Both the position numbers and the translations under genes were made by a program. The notes under the pieces are model-generated. The model was not told where the DNA came from. It saw only the letters and a list, made by a program, of their open reading frames with translations, and did not search any database. This document shows, piece by piece, positions 1 through 14,144 of a stretch of 64,000 bases of DNA. The number at the start of each line of letters is the position of its first letter. Position 1 is the first letter of the stretch. Origin of the DNA: Zygnema cylindricum (lineage: Eukaryota; Streptophyta; Zygnematophyceae; Zygnematales; Zygnemataceae); the NCBI GenBank assembly GCA_037447655.1, contig JBBHKE010003104.1, forward strand, positions 229,772-293,771, read 5' to 3'.

Positions 1-3000
1 AGGAGTTTCTGGCTGGACGTTATTCTGAACAGCCACAAGATTTGTTGAATGCTGTAGATATTATCCTTCGAGAGGCTCCAACGCAGAAGTATTAATGCCC
101 TTTTCCATCTAAAACTCGATTATCACTTGGTTTTTTTTTCTATTTTGTCTCATCTGTCAGGTCTTTTCAAGTGTAATAGAGCAGGTTGGCAAACTGAATG
201 CCATGAGCTATTTAGCTTCTGTGAAGATTTAAAGAAAGTTTGTCGGATGATAGTTTTAGATTGGCTGATTTTTTCTGTAGATAGACTTGTTCTCAATATG
301 TTAGTTGCGTCATTGGTCTTGCATAGTCGTGTAACAATCCTGAAATTATTTGCAGTTTATTATGTTGCTTTCACAATTTGTTGTTCCTTTGGGTCCCCAA
401 CGTTTTCTGGTTAGAGATGCGACAGAAACTGTCTTCGTTTCACCAGCAAGTGGATGTTTTACTTTAATTTTATAAAATGGGAGATGTTGAATTCAATTTT
501 CTCCTCTTGCAGATATATCACAACAGGGAGATCCTTTTACTCACCCTTGTTTGGTCCACCGGTCCCTTTGTCTGGTGGAGTAGAAGCTGTGAAGGGTTTT
601 TTCCAGACTATGCGACCGTCCCAAACAGGGTTAAATCAGCCTCAAAATTATAAGGAAGTTCATGGTCTGACTCTCAATTTAGGTGAGTATTTCTGAACAG
701 TTTGCACCATTTGGTAGCTTGCTTTCAGTCTTTTTGGTTAGTTTACTTTTATTACTCTCATGTTTATTCACGTGGGTAATTGGTTCAGATTGCCTACAGG
801 TTTAGGTGGTCTCATTAGTGTCATACAAAACAGAGGTCTTGGAATGATGAGCTGTTATGTCCAAAGCTGGTCTCTCTTTGCTCAAATTATGTCATTTTCT
901 GGCAATTCTTGTGAAGTCTTGTTTCATAACTTGATGTAAAACTATTTTCCTCGTTTTGAATTCAACGTATTTATAATGTTAAAAAAGAAAGCTGTATGTG
1001 TTGAACGAGGTATGTCTGAAGTCTGTGGTTTTACATGTCTTAATAAATATTGATGTGATTCTGTCCAGGTTAGGTTATTCTGTTCTGAAAGTTTGTGTTG
1101 CTGTTTCTTTGACACGCTTCTTCATTAATCTGGCAGTCCAACCTTGAGCTGAGATGACAGCCGTCGGACCACCACTATTATTTTGTTGTAGCTTTAATTG
1201 GAAACACGGGGCGGATATTTTACAGGCTGTGAACTTGAAAATAAGAAAGTGGGCTCACCCTGTTGATTGGACATTAAGGCTTAAAGTGTGGCCTTTTTGA
1301 ATTTCATTTTTTTTAAGCTCTTCTTGTTAAACCTGTCTTTTTGAATTTTGCAGATATGTCTGCAACGGCGTTTGTGAAGCCGGGTTGGGTGCCAGATTTT
1401 ATCGCGGACTTTTTGGGAAAGCGCCCCGGTCAGCCCTTCACGATTACAGATTCTGAACGTGTTAAGGTACGCTGTGTTTTTCCCGTACCTTGGGTGTATG
1501 ACTGGTTTGTTTGGTCCTCTTTTACCAGATTGTTAGTAAGGCTATGATGTACGGACATCTTGTTCATTTTCTTTCCTTCATTTATATTTTCTGATCTTGT
1601 TACTGATTCCACTGGTCATGTGTTCGACTACTGTGGCAATTGGGGTTGAAGGAAATAACGGTTAATATGTTTATGCATTCCCAAAAAAAAAATTGTGCTC
1701 TGCTCATATTTTGTGACAGTCAATGCTCCTTTTGACTTCTACCATAAAGCTTCTGGCCAAAACAGATATGTTCTATAGGACAGTATGTTTTGTTTTCAAC
1801 TTACATATGTTTCGCTTAGATATGATGCCTAAAAGTAAAATGTAGTATCTTTGCCTAGTGCATCCATATGAGGAACATGCAGGAGATCAGTAAGTCCCTG
1901 TCAATTTTGAATGTCGATGTGAGCTTACAATAATTTCAATTTTTTCTGTCAAGTTAGTTGCCTTCTTTGGCTACTTTTTTCGCTTCCAATCAAGTGAAAC
2001 TTTTATTAGCAGCTGGGCCGATCTTCTGTGTTTGTTATACAACATTGCTGGTCTTCTAATTGCTCAACTCTTTTGCTGGTCTTTTGCAAGTCTTTTGCTA
2101 GTCTTTTACTAGTCTTTTGACTTTTTCATAATCCTGCTATTTTTATGCAAATAAAAAGGAACATGGAGACTCAGTAGTGCAAGGAGTTCAGGGTATTGTA
2201 TTCAACTTTGGTTTGGAGATGTTTGAATGACAGAGATGAAATGAAATTGGCTGAAAATCTCTTGAAAATTCTTTTGATTTTTTTTGGGGAAAATGTATTT
2301 TTTGTTCCAGGTGCTTGGATTTTATACTTGCAACTGGGCATGTTTATGTGGAGTGTTAAAGAGTACAGGTCGATGAGACTTGTATTTGCTGTGTTTTTTG
2401 TATGGACCACTTGGGTCACTTAACTAATGTACCAGGAACAATAGTTTGCACTTCTTTTTTGCAATATTGCTCTTAATTGTACTCTGGTGTATGTTTTACT
2501 TTTGAATTTTTTTCAGAAGTTTCAGCAGGGTATCACCAGACCGGCATAACATTGACGAAATCAAGGCTTTGGTTGCTGGTTTTCCGCATTATTCATTTCA
2601 AAATCCCTAATAGTAGATGTAATATTCTGCGAATACTGATGTAAGAGGTTTTATTTCATATTTACTGCAGGTCCAAAAGGTTTTGAGGGGTCTGAGGGTT
2701 GAAACCCGTCATCAGCCTCAAAGGAGGAGATATCGAGTCCAAAAGCTTACGGACCAGCCTCTGAAAGATTTGAAGTGAGCTTTTGCTTTTCCTTTCTTGC
2801 TTCGATTTGGGTTCGAAGTCCAGGCATTTATGCTCTTTTCATATCTCGTGTTGCTTAACCTTGTGTAGTGGGAGGGGAGCGGGTGGAGGGGTGGAACTGA
2901 CAGGAGGAAGGGGGGGATTTCAGGGGAGGGGGAGGGGACATGGGGGGGAGAGACTGGTGGTCTGCCTATGATTTACTGCCCACCTTAATTAGACTGGACT

Positions 3001-6000
3001 TAGTCTGTTATTTGGATGGTTTTAACTCAAGTTGACATTGTTTCGAGAATATTTGCAATGCACAATTAATTGGTGCTAACAAGATAGCTTGTTCTATATT
3101 CAGTCCATAACCATTGAATAGGTTTATTGCAGGAGACGTGTGGATCAGACTGGTTAGGGTGGATTATAGTCATTAACTAGAGAGAGGAATCTAGATGCTC
3201 AATCTTTTCGATTGGTCAACCTCATTTTAATGGCTTTATTTTCAAGCAAACAAGTATTGCGGAAAACAATGTCTGAAGAAGCTCAATACGGTACAGTTAA
3301 CTAAAAGCTGGTTGCAATAAGATGTTAATTTGATGTCACTGCTGAAGATTATCTTGGTGTTTTGTAGGTTTCCCTTGGTAGATGAAGCCACTGGACAGTC
3401 AAGGACTATCAGTTTGGTTGAATATTTCCGCACAAAATATGGGGTTCAACTGAGGCTTTTGAATCTCCCATGTATAGAGTGTGAACCTAAGAAATCTTGG
3501 CTTCCACTTGAGGTATGTTATACGTTAACCATTTGACTTTGCCATTTTCGTATGCTCTTTCAGCAACGTAACATCTAGTGTTTGCATATCGAACAGGCTT
3601 TGCCGATAATCGATTTGTACCTTTTTAAAGGGTCTCGTTGGATATATTGAGACGCTTGGTGTGGCGAGATATCCATATCGTTATCATCAGTATCCATAAA
3701 ATTCTTTCTATTCGTGCATTTTGTTTCTGAAGCCGTTGAGGGTGAAAACTTTTCTCGGTATAGTACGCTACCGTCCTGTAATGAATTACTGATCAACCAA
3801 AAGAAAGGATTTTTAAGTACCAAATGTTTGATGCTGTACCTGGAAGTTTATTTTTCATATTCTGTATGCAGAATTTATGTTTAATCTAGTGTTTGGTCAA
3901 GTTCTTCCACGAACTAATTTCTGTACTAGTTTCTGTACACTTATTGGTGTGCTCGTCAATAATAATTCAATATACCATTATCGCGATATATTGACTTCTA
4001 TCTCGATGGTTTTGCAACACTAGTGACATCTATGTTTGAATCACAGTGCCTTCTGTGTTAATTAGTTAAACACGTAGGATTGATTTTTAATAAGTTATTG
4101 GTTGTCTAGAGTTTTAAGTTCATTTGTTTAAACCGGTGAACTCTCAGAATTCTAAGATTAATATCTTTGTTTTATAGTTGTGTCTGCATGCGTCTGTTTC
4201 AGTTGAAAAACATCTACACCACCCATCACTATTAGAGTTACTATTGCTAATGCCGTTACTGCTTTTTTTGGCTGAAAATCATAAAAAAAAATTGTCAACT
4301 CTATATAAGGGAGTGGACTGCAATCTACTACCTGTCCTTGCAATAAATTAGTATTGTACATTCTTATTTTCCATTCACACTAATAATAGTGATGGGCTGT
4401 GTACCATAGAATCTATGTAAAAGGAATTAAGAAGCAATTCGCATTATAAAAGTCTTGACTTTGTCACATCCTATCATTTTGAGTTGCCTCTGAGGTTGGG
4501 TTCCTCCAAGGTAAGAAGGCTGCCATAAAATGGTGGATTTTTAGGGTTCAAAATTTTGGTATTCAGTATACAATAGTCCGAACAGGCTTGTAATATGGGT
4601 GGTAGTATGGTTCATGGCCAACTCGTGTATGTAAAAAATGGCTTTCCATGGGCGGTGAAAAGTGGGTGAGGGTGCTTCTTATTCCCAGATTCTTAGTTTG
4701 TAAGTCGTGTTCCACACTGATCTATTTTTGGGCATCAAGTTATTTGCACCATACATTTTTACTCTGATTTTGGTGATTGTGTATTGGATTAGTCTTCAGA
4801 ATATAGCTATTTTGAGCTTAGGCATCAGCTAGACTATTAGAAAGAAATAAAAATTGAGAGAAAGAAAAACGTGGAAATAGTATGCTCGTTGTAAATTGTG
4901 TATTTCATTGTGGAAGATTAATGCTCCTGCAACGTGTGGTCCATGCTAAGCATTGTGTGGATTGCAAGGAAATTATATGAAAATTCTGTTGGTTTTGCAC
5001 GGCACACGGTGATTAATGCAGGTGTGTGATATAGCCGCGAAGCAGAAATACGTGAGGAAGTTGACTGGACAGCAGACCAGCAATATGCTCACAGCGGCCA
5101 AACAATATCCTCAGCAGAGGGAGCAACAAATTGCTGAGGTAACATTTTTAAACCAGATGGCTGGAATATAAAAGCTTGTTTGTTTTGATTTTCTTTAAAT
5201 GGTTGATGAGGTCTATGCTGAGTGTTTTGTTATTTGTCCAGTACACCGTGAATAGTTATTCGAGCAAAGAAATTATTAGGCTGGGGATTATGTTAGTTTT
5301 TGCTTCTAGTTCAGTTCTGAACAGCGTGGCTTTTTTCGAACTGGTGAAAGTATTAGCGTCAAGAAAAACGATAAGGTGTTATTAACGGTATTTTGTGGTC
5401 AGAGGACAAATAAAACTGGCACAGAATTGGTGTTATTAGGGCTAGTAACGATTCACGGTGTAGTGAAAAGGATTGCTGTTTACCTGGGATGGAAATTGGT
5501 GTAGTATGTGAGCTGCCTTGTTATGAAAGGGGTTTTTTGTGTGGAACGGATGGCAGCGTGTCAGAGGGAACAATTATTCTGGGGATCCATATGCCGTGGA
5601 GTTTGGCATCAGGGTTAGCCCGGAGATGATGACCATCAATTCTCGAGTTTTGGATCCGCCTAAAGTAAGTCAACCAAAGACACAAACTGTTAGAGTTGCC
5701 AATTTTTTTAGCTTTTTGTACGGCAGTAGGAATAAGGAAGATCAGAAGACTGTTCTTTGTTCTGGCATGCATTAATTTGCTTACGTATAACAGTGTTTAT
5801 ACTGTTACAACATTTTTCAGTTGATTTTATGCGCACTGGCAATATATACCAGCTTAAATTACTGGAGTTCCTGCCTTGAACTCCAGCAGTTAACAGATTT
5901 TGGGTGACTTCTACCAGTACGGTCAACAATCAAAACCATAAATTACTGGCTTTGCTTGCTTGATCCCCTCTGTAATACTTCAAACAAACAGTCAAAAGAT

Positions 6001-9000
6001 TTGATGTCGCCATTTTTGCGAGCATAATAAGCACATGTTTTTTTTTTTTTACCATTATCTCAATTTACACGGGATGAAGAGTGATGCTACTTTATTGCCT
6101 ATAACTTGCCTCACTTTACATGGGTCTGGAAAATGTCTTTTTTAATTTTTTTAACTTGTTTGGTTGAGATGAATACTTTCCCATCACTTTTGGGTGTTCG
6201 TCAAAATTCAATTTAGTCTTTTGTCCGCCCATATTTATTAGTATTTGGACTGGTTACAGTTTTATTGCCTGTATCTGGATATCCTTCAATGTTGAGAAAC
6301 GACAAATTGTAGTTACTCTCTGTGCTTACTGTATACTCTCTTTTGTACTCCCTTGCTGTACAGCTTTTGTATGGAGACAAGAAGGAGACCGTTCCCAGGA
6401 CGGGATCATGGAACATGAGGGGCACGGTAAAAGTTTGCACCTTAACCATTTTTTTGTTTACTTAAAACTGTTCTGGCTGTGCTAACGATTAAACAGTTTG
6501 TCGATGTTTGTGATTCATAGATTGTTAGGTTACTGTCCCAAGCAAACAGTTTTGTTCAGTTTATTGACCTTGTAAGTTGATCGGTTGACGAGAATGAGTA
6601 TTAAATGGGGGAGGAGCAGAAAGTGGTGGATGGAGCTCGAGTGGATAGGTGGACCTGCATTAATTTCGCATCTGGTGGTGGGAGAGACTGTGTCCCAAAT
6701 GACCTTGCATCAAACTTTTGCAAGGCTCTTGCGGATATGTGTAATGTGACTGGTGTGGTAAGCACTTGACGGTCACATTTTTGTCATTCAGCTAAGTTTT
6801 TTGCAGTTTCTTAAGGTGTATGTCTATTACTCAGATATTATCTTGTAAAACAATCTTATCACCCTTTTGGTTGAAGGGTTTTTGTTTTATTTCTATAAAA
6901 TCTATGTTCTGACAGGGAGAATTCACCAGTTCCTGCTCAAGTTGCGGTTAATTGTTTTTGTTTTGTTTTTGTGCTTGAGGTTTATGTTTCAGTGATTAAA
7001 ATCAGGTGGGTTTGTTTCATGGGCAGCCAATGAACAGACAATTGGCTCTTCCTCTAGTCTCTGCGGGCCCTTACATGCCTGAAGTTGAGGATGTACTTCG
7101 TCATGTTTGTGAGCAAGCGAAAAAATTGCCGAGCCGACCTAATAAGGCGCCCTTGGATCTTATTTTGTGCATTCTTCCGACACAGAATACAATCTATGGT
7201 GGGCATATTCATTCTCCTAATGTTCAGGTGTGGGCTAGTAAGCGCTTGCTGGTTTTTTTTCCTAGGAATACATAAAACACAAGAATTTAATTCATAGAGG
7301 ACTACACCGCCCATCGTTATTAGAGTATAAAGGATTATTAGTGTTAATGCGAAATTAGAATGTACAATTCCTAAATTAGTGTAGGAAGACGTTGGGGGTT
7401 ATAGTCACTCCCTTAAATAGTGTTACTCACACTATTTATGATTTTTGGCCGGAAAGTCGTGATCGAATTAGTGTTATTAACTCTACTAGCGATGGGTGAT
7501 GTTGTTTTTTCAGTGCAGTTTTTTTATATATGGTCGTATAGAGGTTTGTTGAATTTTTTGTTGATGCGGTTTTGTCAGGTGATATCAAACGATACTCTGA
7601 ATTGACCCTCGGGCAAGTCACCCAATGTTGCCTGGCGAAGAATATTGGCAGAATGCAGCCGCAGTACTTGGCAAACGTGGCTCTGAACATAAATCCGAAG
7701 GTGCAGTCAAACTTCACTTGTAGGCTAGTTTACATTTCTTGAAGTTTGAAACAGCTTTTTTATTAGCTTCTGTTTCTATTTCTTGCTGCTGAAATTGGGT
7801 TGTTGGATTTGGATGCTTATGGGACGGGGTTTAGGTTGGAGGAAGGAACAACTTTTTATCGGCTTCAGTATCAAGGACTATACCAATTGTTAATAAAGGA
7901 CACACAATTCTTTTTGGTGCCGATGTGACTCATCCGTCCCCTGGAGAAGATACCATGCCGTCTATTGCTGCGGTAAGCATTTCCCACTGTTTCTACTTAA
8001 CCCTAATTACTTCTTTCGAGAAGAAAAGCAGTGTTCAAGCAATAGCTACAGGGTAACCTCTATTGATTGTTATGCACTTGTTTCACTCACACAATGACGT
8101 GTTTCTAGGTTTAGATATGGTGATGGTGGATATGTGTGCATCATACCTGGTCAAAACCCTCTCGTGTAATTGTGCTGGTACACAACACAATCATGCAAAT
8201 AAGTTGCTATCGATGTCGTTTTTCTACAGTAAATGCTGTAGTGTTGTGGCTTCCGCAGAGAGGATAGGGAGGAGAGAAAGATAAAGTTTCATTCTGCTGT
8301 GATTGCAGGTAGTGGCGACCATGGATTGGCCTCAAATGTGTACTTACTTGGGGCTGATTCGGTCTCAAACATCAAGAAGGGAGACTATTATGGATCTAAG
8401 TCGCGATCAAAGGGCAGGGGCACAGGGCCCACAGCAGGCGGGCATGGTCACGTAGGGCAACTTTCTAAAGACTTCCTCCATTTTTTTGGCGTATATATGT
8501 TTTTTTTTTATTAACCGTGAAGACATCCCATTTTAGTACACATGTAAATACTAACAGTATCAGACATGTTTTTAGTCGTACTATGAGAATTTGTGGATTT
8601 CTCACATGGAATCACTCTTTTGGCAAGTTGTGTTGTTACTGTTGCTGTAATTATTAATGTTATTAAAACTAGAACTACTATTTTTATCAATTCTCTTTGT
8701 TACCGTTATCATTGTCTTTGATTGTTATCCTTATTGTTATCTTGATCATTATCCTTATCGTTATCGTAATCGTTTTTGTTATTGTTATCATTATCATTAT
8801 TGTTACCATTATCATTATCATTATCATTATCCTTATCTTTATCTTTATCATTATCCTTACCGTTATATTTGTTGTTATCATAATCGTTGTCGTTATCGTT
8901 ATCGGTATCATCATTGCTATTATTAACTAATTTATTGTTCGTTAGTAATAAATATTGATTACTCCAATTGCTTGCTAAACAAAAGGGTACACATTGTGAT

Positions 9001-12000
9001 TCCCTCTCATATTCGCATTTGTAGGGATTCAACAGCATAATATTATTAATAACTATTATTATTTTACTGTTATCGAATGTTATTATTTAATATTGTTTGT
9101 TAATCTATGGCGTTGATTTTGGCTCTGTATTCTGGGTTGTATATATGGCGTAGGAATTGTTTAGTGTTGATCATTTAGTAATCTTTTCTCTCTTCCAAAA
9201 CATTGAATCTGGTTGGGAACATGAAAATAGTGTTTTTGTGGATGATTTTATTGCTTCATATCAGGGTTTTAGACAAGTTAATGTGTCAGAGGTTACGAAA
9301 CTGACAAACAACAACAACAAAAAGACAAACAACAAACAATAACAAACGACATCAAATAACAACACAACCAACAACAATAAACTAACAACATTGGTTTGGA
9401 GAAACTATTCTTTAAGAAAGAGAAGAAGTGATTGTTGAACACAAGAATACAAGACTTGGAAGTTCCATCTTTCGTATGTGATCCCTTTTTTTGGTTTTTC
9501 GGGCTGGGTATTCTCGATACCTGCAGGGAACTTTTACAGACCTACCACAGGCGAAACAATGTTTTGCCTGAACGGCTGATTTTTTACAGGTACAACATTT
9601 GACCCCTGAAATATTTATTTTGTGACGTTATTCGTTTGGTGTTACATTGTTGAATTTTCTCAACTTCCACTCTTGAGTCTATTGAAATTGGCATTTACGT
9701 TTTTATTCGTTTGCTTGGTGTTACATTTTAAAAATTTCTTAATTTTCACCCTCGACTCTATCGAAACTGGCGTTATTTTAGGGGATGGAATGCAGCCTAA
9801 GTCCGGCTATGTTCAGCTCTCTTTTGGCACTTACAGCCATTTAGTTTTTAGTCAAATTAATTTTCTTGGGTTTTTGACTCAACTTGTTATTGTTACGTGC
9901 TTGATCGCCATGACTTTGGGCACTAATTGAATAATTGAACGAGAACAGGGACGGTGTAAGCGAAGGTCAATTTGACCAAGTGCGAGATCTTGAAGTGTTT
10001 GCAATTAGAAAGGTACTTCTCAAACCCGTATTTTTAATATGTTACGAATGGTTCTCACAATGGTTGTTTTTTTCCTGTTACAGGCTTGTGAGTCCTGCAG
10101 TTGTTGTGCAGTCGTTTAGCAGTGAGTCTGGTTTATATTTTTAATATAGCTGAACTGTAAAAAGACTGTTTTTTTCCAGTTTTTTTTTTTGCAATAAGTC
10201 TTGGTTATTTTCAACTCCCACGATACGGTTTGGCTAGTCTATGGTTTCGGTCGGTTCAGTTTTTGTCCTGCGGTTTAATGCTAACTTTTATAAGGCTGTC
10301 AGCGTTTGATATTTGATTTTTCTTATAGCTCTGTGTTGAAGTCATGTAGTTTGTTTAAAAACCTGCGCAGTATTTATGTAAATTAGTATGAGTTTGTAAC
10401 CAGTTGAACTTAACTAGCTATGGCGATATAGTTCCCTGGTTTGTTTGGTGTGATTTTTTTGGTTTCGTTATTGTCGTGATTTTATACATAAGAAAACTTT
10501 ATCGGTGTTCAATCTGGTCTATTCTGTCTGACATTCTAAATGAGTCCAGAAATGAACCAAAAAACATAATAATCTGGTCAACCATATGTTGATGTCTGAA
10601 CATGTATAGTGTTTCTGTGGCCGCAGTATACAGGCTTGCAAATGCATTTTCCAGTATAGATGGTTAAATTTGGGAAGTTATAACTATAGTTTACTGGAGA
10701 CTGATGGTCTCAATTTGGCCCCCCTGATTAACAGGCCTGCATGGCAATCAACCCCGGATATAATCCAAAAATGACATTTATTGTGGTTCAAAAGCGGCAT
10801 CACACTCGGATGTTCCCAATGGATAAAAATAATGCCGACTCAAGTGGCAATGTCCTTCCAGGTACGTGAACTTTTTCCCTTTACTTGATCCTCTGTTTTT
10901 CATGTCTCAATTTCTTTTCAAAAAAATTGAAGGTAAGGTGGCGGTATCCTTCTCTGAGATTGCGGACAAATGTCGCGATCCAAAGCAAAGTTATTTTTTT
11001 TTTACGGGTTGAAATGGTAGAAATGGTACTGATTGGTTCCCACCTGTTTGAGAAAATTTTGTGGCACTTCCTAGGAAGTTAGGCATGGTGGAATCTTGAA
11101 ATGTGTTGATCAGACGTAGATTTTGCTGCTTTTGTAACCAATGTCTTTCTAATTCCATCTCCAATGTTATGCAGATGTGTTATGTAGCTTCGCTTGTTTT
11201 TTTCCATAGCTGTTATTCCAGAAAAAACAGTTTCCTTTGAGTTGGTAGAGCTGTAGCTCTGACTTTTTTTCACAGGAACCCCTGCTCGAGGGTTTTATAT
11301 CGGGCTCCCGTTTTCAATGTTTTGTATTCGAGCAACGATAAAAATTTGGTGATGGTAAATAACAAAAACATAAAAAATGATTTGGGGAGTATGGACAATG
11401 GATTTCGGTATACCATTTGGCGAGATTTTACATACGTCCCTGTCCGCCATTAGTCATGAAATACAGAAGTTAAAGAGTACCTTTTCTGTTCTAATCATAC
11501 CGTCCGTAGTTCTTTCTGAACCAATTCATACAGATGGACTATCGCTCATTATTTGTTTGTCGACGATAACCGAATTTATTGGTATTTATTGGTTACCACA
11601 AAAAATATCTAGATTATGAACTAATCAATGAAGCATAACATCATTATGCGCATCATCAATATGTTAGCCAATACCATTTGAAATTCTCCCCTATACCCTC
11701 GTATTTATTCGGACAGTATCAGATGTACTCAGGTTTGCAAAAGACAGCTCGTTTGATTGCTACTTGGGCCTTTGAGTAAAACTATGCCAGGTTATGTTGT
11801 TTTTCTTGTTTTTTTTTTTTTTCAGGAACTGTGGTGGACACTGACATCTGCCATCCTATGCAGTATGATTTTTTCCTCTGCAGTCATGCTGGGATACAGG
11901 TAGGGGGATTTGAAACCCTACTACTTTTTCTGAAAACCGACGATGCTTTTTGTTGCATCAGAATACGTACCATTTATTTTGATTAGAGGAAGAACTGTAT

Positions 12001-14134
12001 TGAGAATGCGAATCAACTATATCATTTTTGATATATAGGTGGAGATTCAAAGATTAAGTGCTTTCGTTATTCATTCAAATGTACTCAGTAAAGCGCTTTT
12101 AAAAAAGATGTTTTTAGTAGCAATGCAAAACTAATACTTATTGATCTGTGGCTTACTGTTCACTGTGTTACTCATTGTTATTAACATTAAATGTCGAACG
12201 AATTTAGTGCCATTAGTCAAACTTTCTAGTGTATGTGTAAATTGAAAAAGCCTACTAAGTTGTCTTTAGGGTTTTTTAGCCTTTCTTTTCATCACCCATT
12301 TGATTCTCCATATGTTCTTTAAGAGGTTTTTTATGTGCGGCAATGTGCCATAGCTGGTTTTTTTATACCTTGTTATTTTCAGGGGCTTTTTATCATGTCC
12401 TATCTGTTTTTTGTATGTTGAGTTCTTTTTAATGGAGGTGAACATTTCCTATCTAGTTTTTATTTTTTTGTTTTTTTAGAGTTTTTTATCAAGTCCTATC
12501 TGATTTATGTCACATCCTATCTGAGTTCTTAAATTTTGCTTGAGATTTGACATGTGATTCAAGTCGTACCTGATTTACATGTCCTACCTGATTTATTATA
12601 TATTGTTTTAGAGTTTATGGGGGGATGGGGAGATGTACAGGGAGTAAGCCGTCCCGCGAAGTATGTTGTTCTTTGGGACGAAAATGGCTTCGGATCAAAC
12701 GATCTTCAAAATTTTACCAATAGTCTTTGTTACACGTAGGCCTCACAGCCTTCATTCCCACAACCGCCCACTAATTTCTTTTATTTGAAAATATTTAGGA
12801 GGGAAGTGTGTCAAAGTGTATGATCTTCAACAGTTAGAAATATGACAATTTCTAATTTATCATCTTTTGATAATCAATTCAACAACATCACGACATAATG
12901 AAGGCTGGAGAGAAAAGGAGAGTGAAGCTTTAATATGGGCTCCTTTAAGTAGGCGAAATATCATTTCTTTTTTCCTGGGACAACTTTTAGAGGTTTGAGG
13001 CTTTCGTGAGATTAACAATTACACATGGATGAGTATCTGTGCTTCTGTATCAAAACTCTTTCCCAAGTCTTTATTTGCTTTATGCTTTGCGCCTTTTTTT
13101 TACTTCTTTCACTTTTTTTTTTGTTTGCTATTCTTATATTTTTGTGGGAGACAGGTACGCGGGATGCACTCGCTCCGTTTCTGTCGGTGAGAACTTTACT
13201 CAAAGATCCTCCTTATTTTGAAAATTTTGGGAATCCTGGCAATTTTGACCATTTTGAGTCTGATGTGAAACTCAACTCTAATTGTTTGATCAATTGAATT
13301 TTCTTTCTTCTTCTACAGTGAACTCATCTAGTTGGTTTGTATTTTTTTCTGTGACTCCTAAAACAATTGTCTTATTCTGATGCAAGTGATTCGCATGGCA
13401 TGGGGTTTAAGATTGATAACTCCCGTCTGTTTTTTTTTCCTTGAAGACATTAGTTAGTTTCCTCTTTCTTAGTTCGTGGCAACTTGAAATAAAGGTAAAG
13501 CAAAAATAGAATATTGTGGTGAATGCCATGGGATATTCACTCCTATTGGCCTCATCTTTGAGGTTCTGTGTTTAGGTTTTGTTGTTTTGGATGATTGTAA
13601 TAATACGATGTTGGGAATTATTTGGTAGTTTTAGATGTCAATCTTTCGTAGTTCATAATGTTCTTTTATGAGAAGGATGTCTATCCTTTACCTCCCTACG
13701 GTTCTTTTTGTCTGACGTGTGCCTACCTTTTGTATTTCCTATTTTTTTTTTCTTAATGTGTCAATTCGAAAGATGGATGTCAAACTTCCGTCGTCCCTAA
13801 CATTTCTTTCCAATGTTCCTTCCATTTCCAATTACTGATACGTCTATCTTTCCGATTCCATAACCTTTATTTTTTTCAAAACCTTTTTTGGGACGGTGCA
13901 GCTCCTCCGGCTTACTATGCGCACAAGCTGGCGTTCCGAGCGAGGTTTTACCTGAACCCAGACGCTTCTGACAGTGGGTCCCAAAGGGGTCCACCAAGAT
14001 CCGTGGCCGGAGTGGGTTCGAGTGCCACGGGCGGAAGCTCCAGCAGCCGAAGCAGTCGGGAAGCGACCGAGGGTCGAGTGCAGGCTCTTCCAGAACTCCG
14101 AGAGTTCGTTAAGAGCGTCTTGTTTTACATTTGA
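1..14134 (+). CDS. AGO: Argonaute protein, AGO1/5/10-like, 3' part of gene (20 exons)
   Basis: The gene binds small RNAs and silences complementary targets. Exons read by splice sites and continuous frame: 1-88, 513-682, 1354-1466, 2671-2774, 3368-3512, 5022-5138, 5557-5664, 6364-6426, 6620-6757, 7006-7198, 7579-7700, 7835-7972, 8309-8451, 9527-9589, 9949-10012, 10735-10861, 11826-11899, 12641-12735, 13155-13186, 13902-14134, giving about 775 residues to a TGA. The N domain is cut by the window edge. Linker 1 (GRSFYSP) is in exon 2, PAZ in exons 4-6, MID in exons 8-11 and PIWI in exons 12-20. The slicer tetrad is present: D in GADVTHP (7922), E in TELLQTY (9528), D in YRDGVSEG (9950), H in YYAHKLAF (13922). 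Exon 19 is only 32 nt. The C-terminus ends SVLFYI, like plant AGO1 tails. Exon 18 reads [13 protein letters not shown] where the family usually has PAHYHV. Several introns carry small inverted-repeat elements. Confidence 0.93.
2868..2965 (+). repeat. G-rich tract in Argonaute intron 4
   Basis: About 100 bases rich in runs of three to seven G, starting 93 bases after the exon 4 donor. Such tracts can form G-quadruplex RNA and can affect splicing, but only the composition is seen here. Confidence 0.5.
4214..4404. mobile_element. Family A inverted-repeat element in Argonaute intron 5
   Basis: Left end CTACACCACCCATCACTATT and right end AATAGTGATGGGCTGTGTAC are imperfect inverted repeats about 190 bases apart. 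The same termini recur in other introns of this window. No coding capacity, so it is non-autonomous. Confidence 0.55.
5385..5476. mobile_element. Family A element fragment in Argonaute intron 6
   Basis: The right terminus, TAACGATTCACGGTGTAGTG, is clear and matches the right end of the 45216-45802 copy. The left terminus is not visible, so this looks like a truncated copy lying just upstream of exon 7. Confidence 0.4.
7301..7504. mobile_element. Family A inverted-repeat element in Argonaute intron 10
   Basis: Left terminus ACTACACCGCCCATCGTTAT and right terminus ending GCGATGGGTGATGTTG are inverted repeats about 200 bases apart. The interior (CACTATTTATGATTTTTGGCC) is shared with the 42790-43002 copy and, inverted, with 57097-57310. 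It is small and non-coding, and ends 74 bases before exon 11. Confidence 0.6.
8655..8935 (+). repeat. (TTATCA/TTATCC)n microsatellite in Argonaute intron 13
   Basis: About 280 bases of a degenerate six-base repeat (TTATCN, with TTGTTATC variants). It is open in several frames on both strands, which produces spurious low-complexity reading frames. Intron 13 spans 8452-9526. Confidence 0.85.
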
Positions 14135-14144
14135 GGGAGAGATG

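Noticed and set aside
10082-10130. Possible extra Argonaute exon after GTTACAG, beginning with GCTTGT
   Set aside because: The conserved reading [11 protein letters not shown] starts at 10735 in the correct phase. Using the earlier site would add residues absent from the family and soon meets a stop.
12641-13186. First impression that the Argonaute had lost its catalytic histidine
   Set aside because: The slicer histidine of this family is the one in YYAH, and it is present at 13922-13924. The PAKYVV change concerns other histidines.
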